Of a DNA stretch of 64,000 nucleotides, positions 11,020-22,100 are shown in pieces. Below the pieces are notes generated by a model. It searched no databases and was not told the origin of the DNA. It saw only the letters and a program-made list of their open reading frames with translations. The translations under genes and the position numbers were made by a program. The DNA is taken from NCBI RefSeq assembly GCF_017591425.1, contig NW_024466512.1:23365501-23429500 (forward strand), written 5' to 3'. Source of the DNA: Ochotona curzoniae (taxonomy: Eukaryota > Chordata > Mammalia > Lagomorpha > Ochotonidae). The number at the start of each line of letters is the position of its first letter. Positions within the stretch are counted from its first letter, which is position 1.

Positions 11020-11830
11020 CTCCCCGTGGCTCCAGGGCATTGAAATGGGGAGTCTCCAGGCACAAATGCTTCGTGGGGCTTCCTGGGAGACACCTCGGCC
11101 TCCTGGGACGTAAAAGGCTTTTTCCAAATGCCCCCTGGGGGTACGAGGGCACAAGTACCCGCAAACGCATCTGAGAGTCAGAGACCATCCTACCCCAGTG
11201 GAGGAAGAAGCGTTTGCCGCGGCTTGGTCTGATACGGCGGAGAAAGTCCGGAGCCCAGAAGGTCCGGAGCCCAGGCCCGCGTCGGCAGTGCGATTCTCCA
11301 GCTGCAGCGAGACCTTCGCGGTCAGCTGAGGGCGACGACTGCGTCCCCGGCCACCCCCTGGGCCCAGACTCCCGAAGCTCCTGGGGCGTCCAACAGTTAC
11401 CACTGCCGGGGCAGCAGTCTCGGTTCGCCCGATCCCGAGTTTCTGGTCTGGCTGGCCGGCAGCCGGGGACCGGTCGTGGAAAGGCCCGAGGCCCCTTGGC
11501 TGGCGCGCCTCACCTGGGCACACAGCGGCAGGGTGAGACGGCGGGAACCGCCTCGGGAGCCTCGTCCAAGCCGGGAACTGGGGGACCTGGGGCCGTGCTC
11601 GGTGGAGACGCCTGAGTTTGCGGCCCTTCGGCTCCAGGCTGCAGGAACTTGGGGCTGGGGCCTTTTAGTGTAGCCCGCGCATTTAGTGAGTGCCAAGGCA
11701 GCCAACAGTGCAGGAGCTTGCCCGCGCCGCGTAGCTCTCCAGCTGCCTGCCAAGGGTCCGGGGGGGCGCAGTGAGAAGGGCCGGGAGACTTGGACAGCTG
11801 CGCGGGTTGGATCTTTGTCCTGAACCTTCC
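11020..11830. other. CpG-rich patch
   Basis: CpG-dense unique sequence with no supported ORF. Overlapping frames on both strands reflect base composition. It may belong to an upstream promoter or Polycomb-bound island of the NKX2-3 locus. Confidence 0.5.
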
Positions 11831-11956
11831 GGTAGGTTCTCAGGCTCCCCTGACCCTCCCTTCTTCCCAGGAGGAAGGTCTTACCTCTCCAGGGTCGTCT
11901 GCAGAGACCCCGTGAAGCTTTTGCTGGGGGTCCGGCAGTTCCAGCAGCCTCAGGGC

Positions 11957-12220
11957 CTTCATCTCCCCTTCGCTGTCTTTCCCCCTTTTCGGCCCCTTCC
12001 TCTTCCTCGGAGCCCCTCCTACTTCTCCACGTTTCCCCCCTTCCTCTTTCCTCACTCTCCCTTTCCCACACTGCCCTCCTCCTTTCCCTCTCACCTCCTT
12101 CCCCATCTCTTCTGCTTCCTCCCGCCCTAACAGGTCTCCACTCCTACCCACCTGTCTCACTCTCCCTCACAGTCCTCTTCCCCCTCCCCATCTTATTAAA
12201 TCCCCATTCTCCTCCCTTTG
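11957..12220 (+). repeat. Polypyrimidine-rich tract (about 265 bp)
   Basis: Strong strand asymmetry: mostly C and T on the plus strand with short purine interruptions. It ends in a pyrimidine run followed by TACAG (12221-12225), which looks like a 3' splice acceptor on the plus strand. Confidence 0.7.
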
Positions 12221-13739
12221 TACAGGACAAATCTGATGGGGGAGCGGCGGCTAGCGCAGGTGTTTGAGAGCAGAGGAACCTGGGGTTGCAGAATAAGTAA
12301 GCCCAGTGGAGCAAGAGCCATCCTTGCTGGGCTCCAGACCCCTTCCCCCCGCTATTCCTTCCACTCAGGGCTGGCTCTTAGGAGTTGCCCTGCACCTGAG
12401 GCCATGCAAGGCCCTTGTTCCAGCCCTGGCCCCCTAGCACCTCTGCAGTGGCCAGGGTGGCAAGCTTGGCTGCCCGCTCCTGGAAATCCCCGCTCCAGGC
12501 AGCTCCTGACCAGTTCACGTTTCCTTATATTGTGGAAGTGTTAGGGAGACTGGAACAGAACTGGAGGTGATGAGCAACAGGAGGGTTCCTGGGTCCCCAG
12601 GCTTGGGCCAGGCCATTCCTGGCCCCCACTGTACTGAGGTAAGACCAGGTGGGAGCAGACTGGCTGCCTCCCGTTAGACAAGGTGGTGGTCCTTGACATC
12701 TCCCCAGCTGGGAGCCACTTCTCGGGTTGCTTTTAAAACTAGAGGTCAAATCTGGGAAAGGAGAGTGGAGTTCTTAGTTTTTCAAACCAGTCAACAAGAG
12801 TAAAGATTCTGGGTTTAGCATTATCTCAACTTGTTGGAGCTGCTGGCCCTGGGGGCCATCATGGAGTCGCTGGTCTCGTCTAGACCTTTTATGGTGGACT
12901 CCCTAGCTACGGGGAGTCACACTTTACCGTTTTTATCTTCCATCAGCACCCTGTGGGTTGCATCACCCAGAGAAATGTGGGTGATCTAGGGTAGATGAGG
13001 CTCCAAAGTGTGTGCTTTTAGGAATTCATCTCTGTGCTTGAGTGACGGGGAGGGTGTTCTCCCCTGTGAATAGGCAGGGTCAGCACCCATCCTGAATCCT
13101 CCCCACGCCCGCCCCACAACGATATGGATTACATGAGATTGGGGAGAGCTGTTTATATGATCCAAATTGAAGAACAAGCTTCCAGCACTATCAGATGCAC
13201 TATTTCCATACAGGCAATTTATAGGATCATTACAATTAGTCTTGTACAAGTGGTCCCCTAAGGACCTGTCTAAGCTAGTCAGGGAAGAGGGAAGAGATTT
13301 TATTACCAGAGTTGTAACAACTGTGTGTGTTCTTGGAAGTAATAAAACCATATTGAAATTCTCTGCAATTTAGACTTTTAAAAACTCCATATGCCATGCC
13401 TGGCATTTAGTATGTTAAAGAGAGAGTGGCCTGTGTGTAGGTATGTGGACAAAGTATGTCCTATACTAAGTCAGCTTGTGTGTGGCTATGTGTGGCCATG
13501 TGACCCTTTATTATCTCCCGCAGCCAGTGAGCAGGGGTGTGGATGGGTGCACCCCGGCTTCCTGAACACGCACAAGATGGGGTTACACAGATGACCCTTC
13601 TCCCAAGTGAAGCTAAGTTGGGGTGGGCCTGGGGATGTGTGGCTTTCTCTACCTCAGGGTCACACCTCCCACCTCTGTTTTGGCCTGGAGCCCAGGCCCT
13701 GGAGGGCTCCTCCCAGAGTTAAGTTTATAGTCCACAGTG

Positions 13740-13900
13740 GCCACAGCAAACAAATCGCAGGCCCAGACCAAGCTTCCCGCTCCCACAAATGCATCATCTT
13801 CAGTTGCTGTAAACAAATCAAGTCTCATGTCCATGTTATTGTGTTTAGATATGAGTCTGGCCAATTAGTGTCTGTTCTGGAATGCAAATAAATCAGCTGC
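13740..13900. promoter_or_regulatory. Forkhead/POU/homeodomain motif cluster
   Basis: Two similar forkhead motifs, GCAAACAAATC (13746-13756) and GTAAACAAATC (13809-13819), are followed by a GTGTTTA (about 13841), a CCAATTAG (13861-13868) and a perfect octamer ATGCAAAT (13882-13889) within 150 bases. Function is inferred from motif density only. Confidence 0.4.
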
Positions 13901-14009
13901 CTTGGACCTACCCTGGAGGTGGGCAACCATCTTCTACCCTCCCTGGCACTGGCTGGCTACTCCTTATCTATTTTTGCCTCTGGTTTGGGCAAGAAACTTG
14001 GGCCTTCAG

Positions 14010-14150
14010 ATTTCCCCAGTTTCTGGCTTCTCCATTGAGTCCCAGACAACTGTGTGGCTTTAGATAAGTCACCTATCCTCGCTGAGCCCATTTCCTCTCC
14101 TTAAAGGGAATTCCCGATGACTACCTCTCAGGGTAATGAGCAGCAGGAAT
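14010..14150 (+). repeat. MIR-like SINE remnant
   Basis: Contains the recognisable run of tgtgtggctttagataagtc, then a ccatttcctctc-type segment and ctacctctcagggt, in the order of the MIR consensus. Diverged. Confidence 0.6.
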
Positions 14151-14974
14151 AGCGCAAGTAACACAGCTGACCGCAGTAACAACAATGATCCCACCACCAA
14201 TGACCATATCGATGATTCCTGGCTCCTTTCCCCAGGCCCGGCATCAACTGGCTGATTGTGGTGGTGGTAGGGGAGGGGTCACCAGCCACAGCTCCCCGTC
14301 GTAGGGCTAGGAGTAGGGGTTGAACGGACTCCCACATATGAAGATTTCCGAAGAACAGCAGGCTGCAGTAAGCTCTTGTCAACTATCCCCAGTTGTTACT
14401 AGTTCTGCTGTTGCAATACCTCCCATCCTTGGCTCAATGGATGGAGTCATTTCATAGAGAGGAACCCAAGACTCAAGAGAGGTGAGACAGGTGGCCCAAG
14501 GCCAGTCAAGCTCCTGGCCTGCCACACAGGGCTTCCTCTGCGGTCTCTGGGCAGCCCAGCTGGTACTGAGACTGTGCCCCTGCAGGGGCTGCCCGCCTGC
14601 CCAAGCACTGCTCTTCCTACTTCTGTGAATTCTTGTGCTCAGATCTTCCTGTTGGGCCCACAGCCCCAAGAGGAATGTGCCCTGCTGACAAGATTGACTG
14701 AAGGCCACCTTGAAAATAAACACGGCTAAGGTGGTGGGGCAGAGGCTCCTTCAGCCCCTCCTTCCCTCCTTCCCAAGGGCACCCCTCCAGCTGCTGCTTT
14801 TTTCTTCTCCACTGTCGCTCTCCCCTTCTCCCACTGCCCAGGTCCCAGCAGCCAAGGCATCCTCCAGTTGCTATTAATTATGATAATAAACTCCCCCATT
14901 GAGACAGTGTCAACCCCTCCCCATTTTAGAATCATAGCGGTCCACAGAAGCAAAGACTTCTGTAAGGTTATGGT

Positions 14975-15075
14975 GGGCCCGGCGCGATGGCGCAGTGGTT
15001 AAGGTCCTTGCCTTGTACGCCCGGGGTTCCCATATGGGCGCTGGTTCTAATCCCGGTGGCCCCGCTTCCCATCCA
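14975..15075 (+). repeat. CSINE tRNA-like head only (tailless copy)
   Basis: Starts GGGCCCGGCGCGATGGCGCA and follows the young CSINE head through the ATCCCGG and CTTCCCATCC boxes, then stops. The SINE body and A-rich tail are missing. Flanks share GGTTATGGT (14966-14974) and GGTCATGGT (15076-15084), a possible 9-bp target-site duplication with one mismatch. It is the only recognised lineage-specific SINE in the first 22 kb. Confidence 0.85.
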
Positions 15076-15084
15076 GGTCATGGT

Positions 15085-15590
15085 TCAGGTGAGACTAGAG
15101 TGTGTCCACCCTAGCTGGACCCCAGGGATCTGGAAATCACCACCCACTTGGCACCAGAAAACCCTTTCCCAAGCACTTAGGGCCAAGACTAATTCTTGTC
15201 CTGGAGGCGTCTCGGTGGCTGCTGTGCCTATGGCCCCAACACTAAAGCAAGGCTCCTAGAGACCTGGGGACTCCTGCATTTCCACTAGAAACGGGTCACA
15301 GGGTTTCCTCTGGTGTCCCCTCTTCGTCTATCCTGACCTCTCATCTCTTGGGAGAAGCAAGAAGTTCTCCCACTGCAAACCCATCCCTTTTCCCTCCACA
15401 CCCAGTCCCACGAGAGAGCTGGAAGCATGGCCAGGAAAGGCAAGCAAGTCTGTGTCTATTGAGTGTGCCCTGCGGGTCTCCAACCGCAGGATCGTGGGTT
15501 CAAGTCCTGTCCCCAGCCGGCGCCGGGAATTTGCCATGCCCTGAGCCCTGCTTCTCTGAGTTGTACAACTAGGCATACTCAAAGGCTCCT
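15085..15590. other. Intergenic, no gene seen
   Basis: Unique sequence of moderate G+C. No coding feature or clear repeat was recognised. Confidence 0.4.
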
Positions 15591-15690
15591 CGTTCATTGG
15601 TCGGAGGATGGACGATTATCTCTGTGACGCTCTTAGCACCTGGCCTGGCACAATAAACGCTCGGCAACGTTGGTTTGTTATTATCAGCCT
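15590..15690 (+). repeat. MIR-like SINE 3' part
   Basis: cttagcacctggcctggcac and aataaacgctcggcaa match the end of the MIR consensus, followed by ttgttattatc. Confidence 0.6.
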
Positions 15691-18000
15691 CGGGACCAGA
15701 GGAGGCTGCGTTTTTCCGTTTCTGGGCGTGAGCTCTGCATCCCCGAGCTCCTCGAGGCTGAGATGGGTTTGCGGCTGGCCCAGGCAATTACGCTCCGCGA
15801 TTGATTACGCGGAGCGCTGGGCGACCTCCCGGCTGCGCGCCCATCGCGGGCAGCGTGCGTGCGGGAACCAGGTCTCCACCACTGCGCTTTGCGGGGACCT
15901 TGCTGGCGCTGGTTTCAGATTTCAGCGGGTAGGGGACCCTGCGATTCACCTGACGGATGCTCGGCATCCACGCTGTGTACACAAACCCGCGCGAGGCTGG
16001 AGTCTCAGGGGGGGCTAGGCCTCGGCTCATCGAACAATTTGCGCTATTAATGGTTATTTTATTTATATCGTTAGAATTGTCCCTCCGGGTCTGTTTACAC
16101 CAAAGTCTGGCCGTCCGGCCGCAGTGTTTGGACAGGGGATTACACTAATGGATGGCAAGCTGGGAGGGGAGAAGGAGGCACGGCTGGAACCGGGGCTCCA
16201 GGCCTCCGCGCGGGGTGGGCCTGGAGGGGAAGGGGGAACGGCCGCTCCCAGGCGCAACCTCTGACCCCAGAGGGGAAGGAAACCTGTCTGCTTGCGATAG
16301 GAAGCCTTGGCCTCCAGCGGGCTGGGGGCTGCTTGCGGGGCCCCTCCCCCGAGCCAGGGGCCCCGCTGCGGGCTCGAGGTCGCCACGCTCGGGTGCGTCT
16401 TCGTCAACAAGTAAATAAGACGCAGAGCTACTGGGACCGAGCCTCTTTCATTCTCTCCTGTCGGTGGCGGCGGCTAAGTGCTGCGGCTTCCAAATCCGGA
16501 TGGCAGCCGAACCCCGGCGCCTGGCGGGCGGCCTGCAGAGTGACGGCCCATCTTCTAAGGGTTGCTACCCTGGGTGCGGGAGCGCAGCTTGGCGAATTGG
16601 GGGGAAACCTGCAATGACCGGTCCTGGCGGCCACGCACCTGACGCTCCCTGCCAGAGGCAGAAGCTAGACCCCACGCCGTGGGGCGCCTGGCAACCTGCG
16701 AGGGCCCGGTGGCTGGGGGTGGGGGGATCGGTGTCCTGGGAGTCTTCCGCTGCGGAAGACTAAGCCTGGAATTCCTGGCGCTGAGCCAGGCATCTTTGCA
16801 GCCCCCTAAACCGCCCCCCTACAGCTGGGGGGTTGGCGTGTAAAATGAACGTTTATTTAGCGTTTACCTTGTGCGAGACCCCGTGCCCAAGGGCTTTTCC
16901 TTTCTCTCAGCCTAGGAGAGCAGCAGGGGCCTCAGTACCATCCCCCCCACCCCACCCGCATCCTGGCAGCCCGGAGCTCCGGAGCTGGGAACTGCAGGCT
17001 TGGGCGGGGAAGTGGGGAGCGCGCCTGCCTGGGTGCTGTGAGTTCCAGCCCTGGCTTGAGAACTGTTCGAAGCTATGCGCCCTCTTTCCCCTGAAGAATG
17101 CGCCTGGTCACCAAGCAGGCAGTTGCTGGCAGTGCCGGGGCCTCACGAACCAGCCTAGGCCCATCCGTGGCTGACTCCGACTAAGCGAGGAACTTAAATC
17201 TGCTGTGAAAACAGATTCTGTGCGTTTTTCGTCTGCAGATTCCTGAGGCTCGGAGAATGAGTCGCTTGTTGGGGAGACACACTGTGCGTCAGCGTGCAGC
17301 TGGACTCCAGGGTCTCCTTGCGCACACCACCACCGTGCCTCCAATCTGTGCTGGTCCCGAAGGGGTCCCCTTCCAGCAACACCCCCTCTCTCCCCTGAGG
17401 CTGGAGGACTTGTGGCTGGTCTATAGGAGACCCTGGGGGCGCGGGGGGGGGGAGCTCCCTGGGGGTGGGTGGGGATCCGTGCCAGGCCTGAGCTGTCCTG
17501 GGCTCTGTGCACCGCGCTGCCAGGACGCGCGCTCCGGTAAACGGTTTATCTAAAGACAACTTCTGTTTCTCGTTCGCTGTCTGGAGTTGCCCTGCAGCCA
17601 GCAGTGAAAAATGCGCCTTTTCCCTAGCCTCTGGCGCTGGTGATTTATGTGGGAACTGCCCTGGTCCTTGAGGCCTGGGCTTCGAGGCCTGGCCCAGGGG
17701 GTAGAGGGCGGGGGGTGGGGGGGCGGGTGGTCTGGAAGGGAAGCTGGTGCACCCGCCCTCCCGCTTTCGCGGCGCCCCCTTCTACTCCCACCCCCACGGA
17801 CATTTTACAGCCGCTCCCCCAAGAAGCTGAGCGCTTTATCGCGGTAAAGTAAACACCATTATCCCAGGTCCATTAACAAGGAGATTTCGACGTTGTAAAT
17901 AGACCCGCGCGAGAGAGGGACCAGCAGCCCCCGCGGACTCGCTCGGAAGATGCGAAGGTTCGCTAAGATTTATGGCTGCTCGTTGGCCCTCAAACCTTCC
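15690..18000. promoter_or_regulatory. Second CpG-rich domain, about 9-12 kb upstream of NKX2-3
   Basis: CpG-dense sequence alternates with short AT-rich patches (about 16030-16110, 16840-16870, 17540-17570, 17830-17900). There is no SINE or L1 inside. It includes a perfect 9-bp-arm stem-loop at 15791-15816 and a quasi-palindrome at 17834-17849. No ORF with family similarity was found. An orphan CpG island, distal promoter or enhancer is the likeliest reading. Confidence 0.5.
15791..15816. promoter_or_regulatory. Inverted repeat: 9-bp perfect arms, 8-nt AT loop
   Basis: Arms CGCTCCGCG and CGCGGAGCG flank ATTGATTA. The loop holds a TGATTA homeodomain/PBX-like core. It could be a hairpin or a symmetric protein-binding site. 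Confidence 0.6.
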
Positions 18001-19519
18001 AAGAAACCCAAGTTTTGGCCAAAGGCAGAAGGTGGGGCATCCAGCATCCCCATCTCTACCCCCAGCGCCTGGCATTGGGGCTGCTAGGGTGGAGAGTCCT
18101 CAGGACGCCTCTGCCCTGGTCATTAATTTTCCAAGTCACAAACCCAGGAATGCTGATTCCTTTCCGGCTGTGGATGCGGAGATAAACCCTTCGCAGGGAG
18201 CAGTGGGTGTAGATGGTGCCCCAGCCCCGCCCCGGGGGGCCAGGATGCCTGTGTTTCAGGCTCCTTCCTCATTTGTAAACTGGATAGTGCTTTCAGCAGC
18301 TACTTGGAGTCTGTCAAGCTCTCGGACGGACGGGACTTGTGCTGGTGGGCACTGCCAAAACACAAGTGACCCAGGGCAGGCATTAAGCCAGCGGATGTGG
18401 CCTTGCTTCTCTTTCCAAAAGGATATGCCCACCCTGTTCACTCTCGGGCCAACCTAGAAACATGAAGGCAAGGCAGGGAGGCTGCTGGCACACCACTCCG
18501 CAGTTACCTAGCTCACCTTCCCGATGCCTGCGCAACCACCCATTCCAGGAAGGTCCCTGGGGCTCCACAGCTCGGTTTTCTTAACCCCTCTTGTCAGCAG
18601 ATCGGTGGATTCCGAACTAGGAAGTGCGTGGCTAGGTTTGATTTGGGAAAACAAAGGGAGAAGTTCTTTAGGCCAAGGGAAGCTGCAGAACCCAGCCTCT
18701 CCTAACATTTGCCAAGCTCTTTTTTCAGGACATCCTTGGAGCCTGGAGGGGCGTACTCCCCTAGCTGCAGCAAGAAAGTAATTCTTGTGGAGCTACCATC
18801 TGGCTTTAGGGGTAGCTTTCGGAGAGCACTGAGCAAGAGAAAATTGGGAACAGAAGAGTGCAAGAAAGTGTTTTATTGTATTTTATGTTATGTTATTTTA
18901 TTTTGGGACAACTGATTCTAGAGCAGTAATTCCTAGATGTGTGTGTGTGTACGCTCACATACACACATATGCAACAGGGATCTCACTGGCAATGTGATGA
19001 GGCAGCAGACCCCAGATCCCACCAACCTCTGAGACAAACAGTTCTAAATTTATGAAATAAAACACATAGATTACGAAGGGAGCCATTGTTATAAAATACA
19101 AGTTTTGAAATATTCCTTAAAAGTAGAGAGAGAATAAGGTTTGTGTTCATTTACTGATTAAATGAGAGCTGGAGGCAGGTCAGCAACCACACTTTCAAAG
19201 CAGTGATGAGCATAAGTGGAATTTACAGGTGTCTACAGGCAATAATGTGCTATAATGAGATCAGTTATTTCTGTTGGTGACAGTCATAATTCATACTGGG
19301 TTTGTTGCTCATATGCAAAAGCATTTGAAATAGAGTAAATCCCAGCTATAACTTGAAAAAGTATTCCTTTCCATTTCAACTTCATCGATCCTCTGAATTC
19401 TGTCCTCAGCTGCTTGGAGATCCATAAACTGACAGGTTAAGAACCATTTCTCCAGGCTCCAAACCCAGACCACTTCATCTGAGAGTGATCATCTACACCA
19501 GAGCCTTCTGGAGGAAGGG

Positions 19520-19660
19520 GTGTGCACATTAGAAGATTCTAGGGCCCCTCCTGTACCTATTCCATGGGAGGACCCAGAAAAACTGCATTTTAAGCTTAAT
19601 CCTCTGATAATTGTTCTCTACCAACTGTAAGAATCACTTGCATCTGGATTTGACTGATAC
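19520..19660 (+). mobile_element. MER5-like (hAT-Charlie) remnant
   Basis: The order agaagattctagggcccct, aactgcattttaagc, then ctctgataa resembles MER5-type nonautonomous hAT elements. Diverged; assigned from memory of the consensus. Confidence 0.45.
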
Positions 19661-20919
19661 TCATCACTTTGGTTGACTGAGGGATGACTAAGGATGGTCC
19701 CTCTGGAGAGGTGCAAGATGGAATCAGAAAGTGGGGGACTGCATAGAGGTGATGGGCATGAATTTAGGGGGCACCAGGAGCTGGGCATGTGAGAATGTCA
19801 GGGAAAGAAGCTGGGCTGGCACAGCTTGACGGAGGATCCTCACATATTTGCCAGATGTTCTGAAACTTCTAAACTCTAGGAAGCACCTCATCCCTATCCC
19901 AATCGTGATCATGCATTTTGTTGCTGAGACGGGGAAGTTGTTGAAGACCACATTACTAATAGTAGAGATAGTCCTGTAGGTGTCAACTTTAATTCTCACT
20001 CTTGCTGATAGTTAAGGAATAACCATATTGTCTGTGACAAAGCTCCTTTGCTATGTAACTTCTCCTTCTCTTCTAAGCACTGGTTTCTGTTTTATATTCA
20101 AGTGCTCTTGAGTTCTGAATTCCTTTACACTGTTTTTCTGAGTTGGCATTTAATTCATTCACTGAGTAGCTGCTTGTCATAGACCTTAACTTAGGCACTA
20201 CAGGAGACAGAGAAATCAGTAGAAAGTAGTGACTATCCCTAAAAAAATTTCAGATCTACCTGTTTCAGTGCAATCATGACAGTCATCACACTTCTTTTGG
20301 TAACGATTAAATGTAAAAGTCCCAAAGATAAAGAGTGTCTAAGAATGGAAGAAGAGCTTTTAGCATATCGATTCATCAGGACTGGTCTTCATTACAGTGT
20401 TAGTGTTCAGCAAAGCGGAAGGCTTGGTCCAAAAGTTAGGAACTGCACAGCAGGGGGCCTGCATGACCCCACAGAGAGTTGGAATGATTGTAGAGGACAG
20501 CACAGAGCCAAGCGCGCTGTCACATGTTTCCGCTTGGCATGAGCTTCCACGCCGGCCACCGAGTTTGCCACACTTTGTGTTCTTCCATGTGCCTTCAAAC
20601 AGGTCACTTTCTTCTAAACGGAAAGAGGCTGTGTGAATCTGTGCGCCATTCCGAGTCTAATGAGAATGGAAGAATGTGAAGGACGTGGAGTTCATCATTG
20701 AAAAGTCTGGATTCCAATTCTGTTTCTGTCACTTAGTAACTCTATGAGTTGAATTTGGGTTTTCTTTCTGGTCAAATGGGCTTAGCAAAAGCCAGTTCAC
20801 AGATTTGTTGGTTGAAGTAATATGATGCAGGATAAAAGTGTCTTGTAAACGGCAGATGTCTATGATGCCAACAGTTACTGAATATTTTTGGAGCTAGGTA
20901 CGCCTTGGTTCTTTGCCTG

Positions 20920-21080
20920 TCATGAGCTACTTCTTGCCACTTGCTTAAGTTGTTTAACTTTGTAAACTTTCCTTTCCTCATCCCTAAGATGAGATTAATC
21001 ATACCGATTTCTCTGGATCACTTTTCTAAGAGCTCAGCGAGAGCACTTAAAGTGTCCACCACATGGTAGGCAGTCCATAT
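20920..21080 (+). repeat. MIR-like SINE remnant
   Basis: gccacttgcttaagttgttt, ctttcctcatccctaagatg and an end like cacatggtaggcagtcc follow the MIR order. Confidence 0.6.
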
Positions 21081-21814
21081 CTCCTTGTAGCTCACCAGTG
21101 TTGGAATGGCAATAACAGCATCCTTTCTGTGTCTGTAGAACACAGCAGACTGCTGCACACAGTAGGCTTTTAATTTTTGTGGTGTAAGAAAGCTTTTTTA
21201 TATGTATCCCCAAGCACAGCACAAGCTATCATTTACAAAGTCCTCATTGGTTGAACAGAGCTATTCCCGGGTTGCTTTTAGCTGCAGGTTTACCCAGGTG
21301 AGTCCATTACATGCAACCCTCTCCTTGAAGGGAACTGGGGTCATCATGAGGCTCAAATAGTCAGCAGCAACAGAAGGCTCCTCCAGCACGTATGTTGGGA
21401 AATGGTGCACGCTTTCAAATCACTGTCCATTCATCAGCTGTCAGCACATGCTTGGTAAGGTCTGACGGAGCAGTAGGCATTGCCTGAGGTGTTTAAAATT
21501 TACCAATCCCTTTAGCCAGCACAAAGGGCCCCTCATAGAATTTCTGTTTCTTTCCTTATTTTCTTCTTTTGAAGATATGGAGGCTGAGTTCTAGAAAAAT
21601 TGCTGCAGTCACTGAGATGGTCTCTATTTGAGCAATTCAAGGATATTTAAGGACTGGAGCATCAAGCCACAGTAAACATTAGTCAGCAAGGATGAAAGAA
21701 AGAAATAGAGACTTTTATTGCTGGACAACAAACTATCACAGTGATTTACAAATATGAATAATTTAAACTTTTTTTTTCTTTTTGCAACAAGAACATTTAA
21801 ACTGTATTTGCACG

Positions 21815-22100
21815 TTTGAATATATAATGCAGTCTTGTTAACTACAGTCACCACGCTCTACATTAGCCCCACAGAACTCTTCATTTTGTCCCTGGAAGTT
21901 GGTATGTTTTGACAGATGGTCGCTCACTGCCCCCACCCTCACCTTAAATGCCATCATTCTGTTCTTTTTTTTCTTTCTACTAGTTCAGCTTTATAGATTC
22001 CACACGTAAGTGAGATTTTACAGTGTTTGTCTTTCTCTGCTTAACTTCTATCCATTAGCACAATATTCTCAAGGCTCCACAATGTCAAGAATGACAGGAC
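21815..22100 (-). mobile_element. Old L1 3'-end fragment (minus)
   Basis: The plus strand reads gttaactacagtcaccacg, then tagattccacacgtaagtga and tttgtctttctctgcttaac, the antisense of an old L1 3' region. A diverged CSINE lies directly after it. Confidence 0.7.

Larger units (their letters stand above)
12226..14974. other. Intergenic, unique-looking, no gene seen
   Basis: Moderate G+C with no supported ORF. A repeat-free AT-richer block at about 13100-13400 looks like possible conserved noncoding sequence. The motif cluster at 13746-13889 and a MIR remnant at about 14010-14150 lie inside. Confidence 0.5.
18000..21815. other. Intergenic transition zone
   Basis: G+C falls from about 18.8 kb onward. 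A short alternating TG/CA stretch lies at 18939-18970. The region contains a MER5-like DNA transposon remnant at about 19520-19660 and two MIR-like remnants at about 20690-20790 and 20920-21080. No gene was recognised. Confidence 0.5.

Noticed and set aside
11397..12071. 224-codon minus-strand frame
   Set aside because: Arises from the CpG-rich patch and purine-rich complement of the polypyrimidine tract; low complexity.
15000..15075. tRNA-gene-like sequence with A and B boxes
   Set aside because: It is the tRNA-derived head of a CSINE, without a full tRNA fold.
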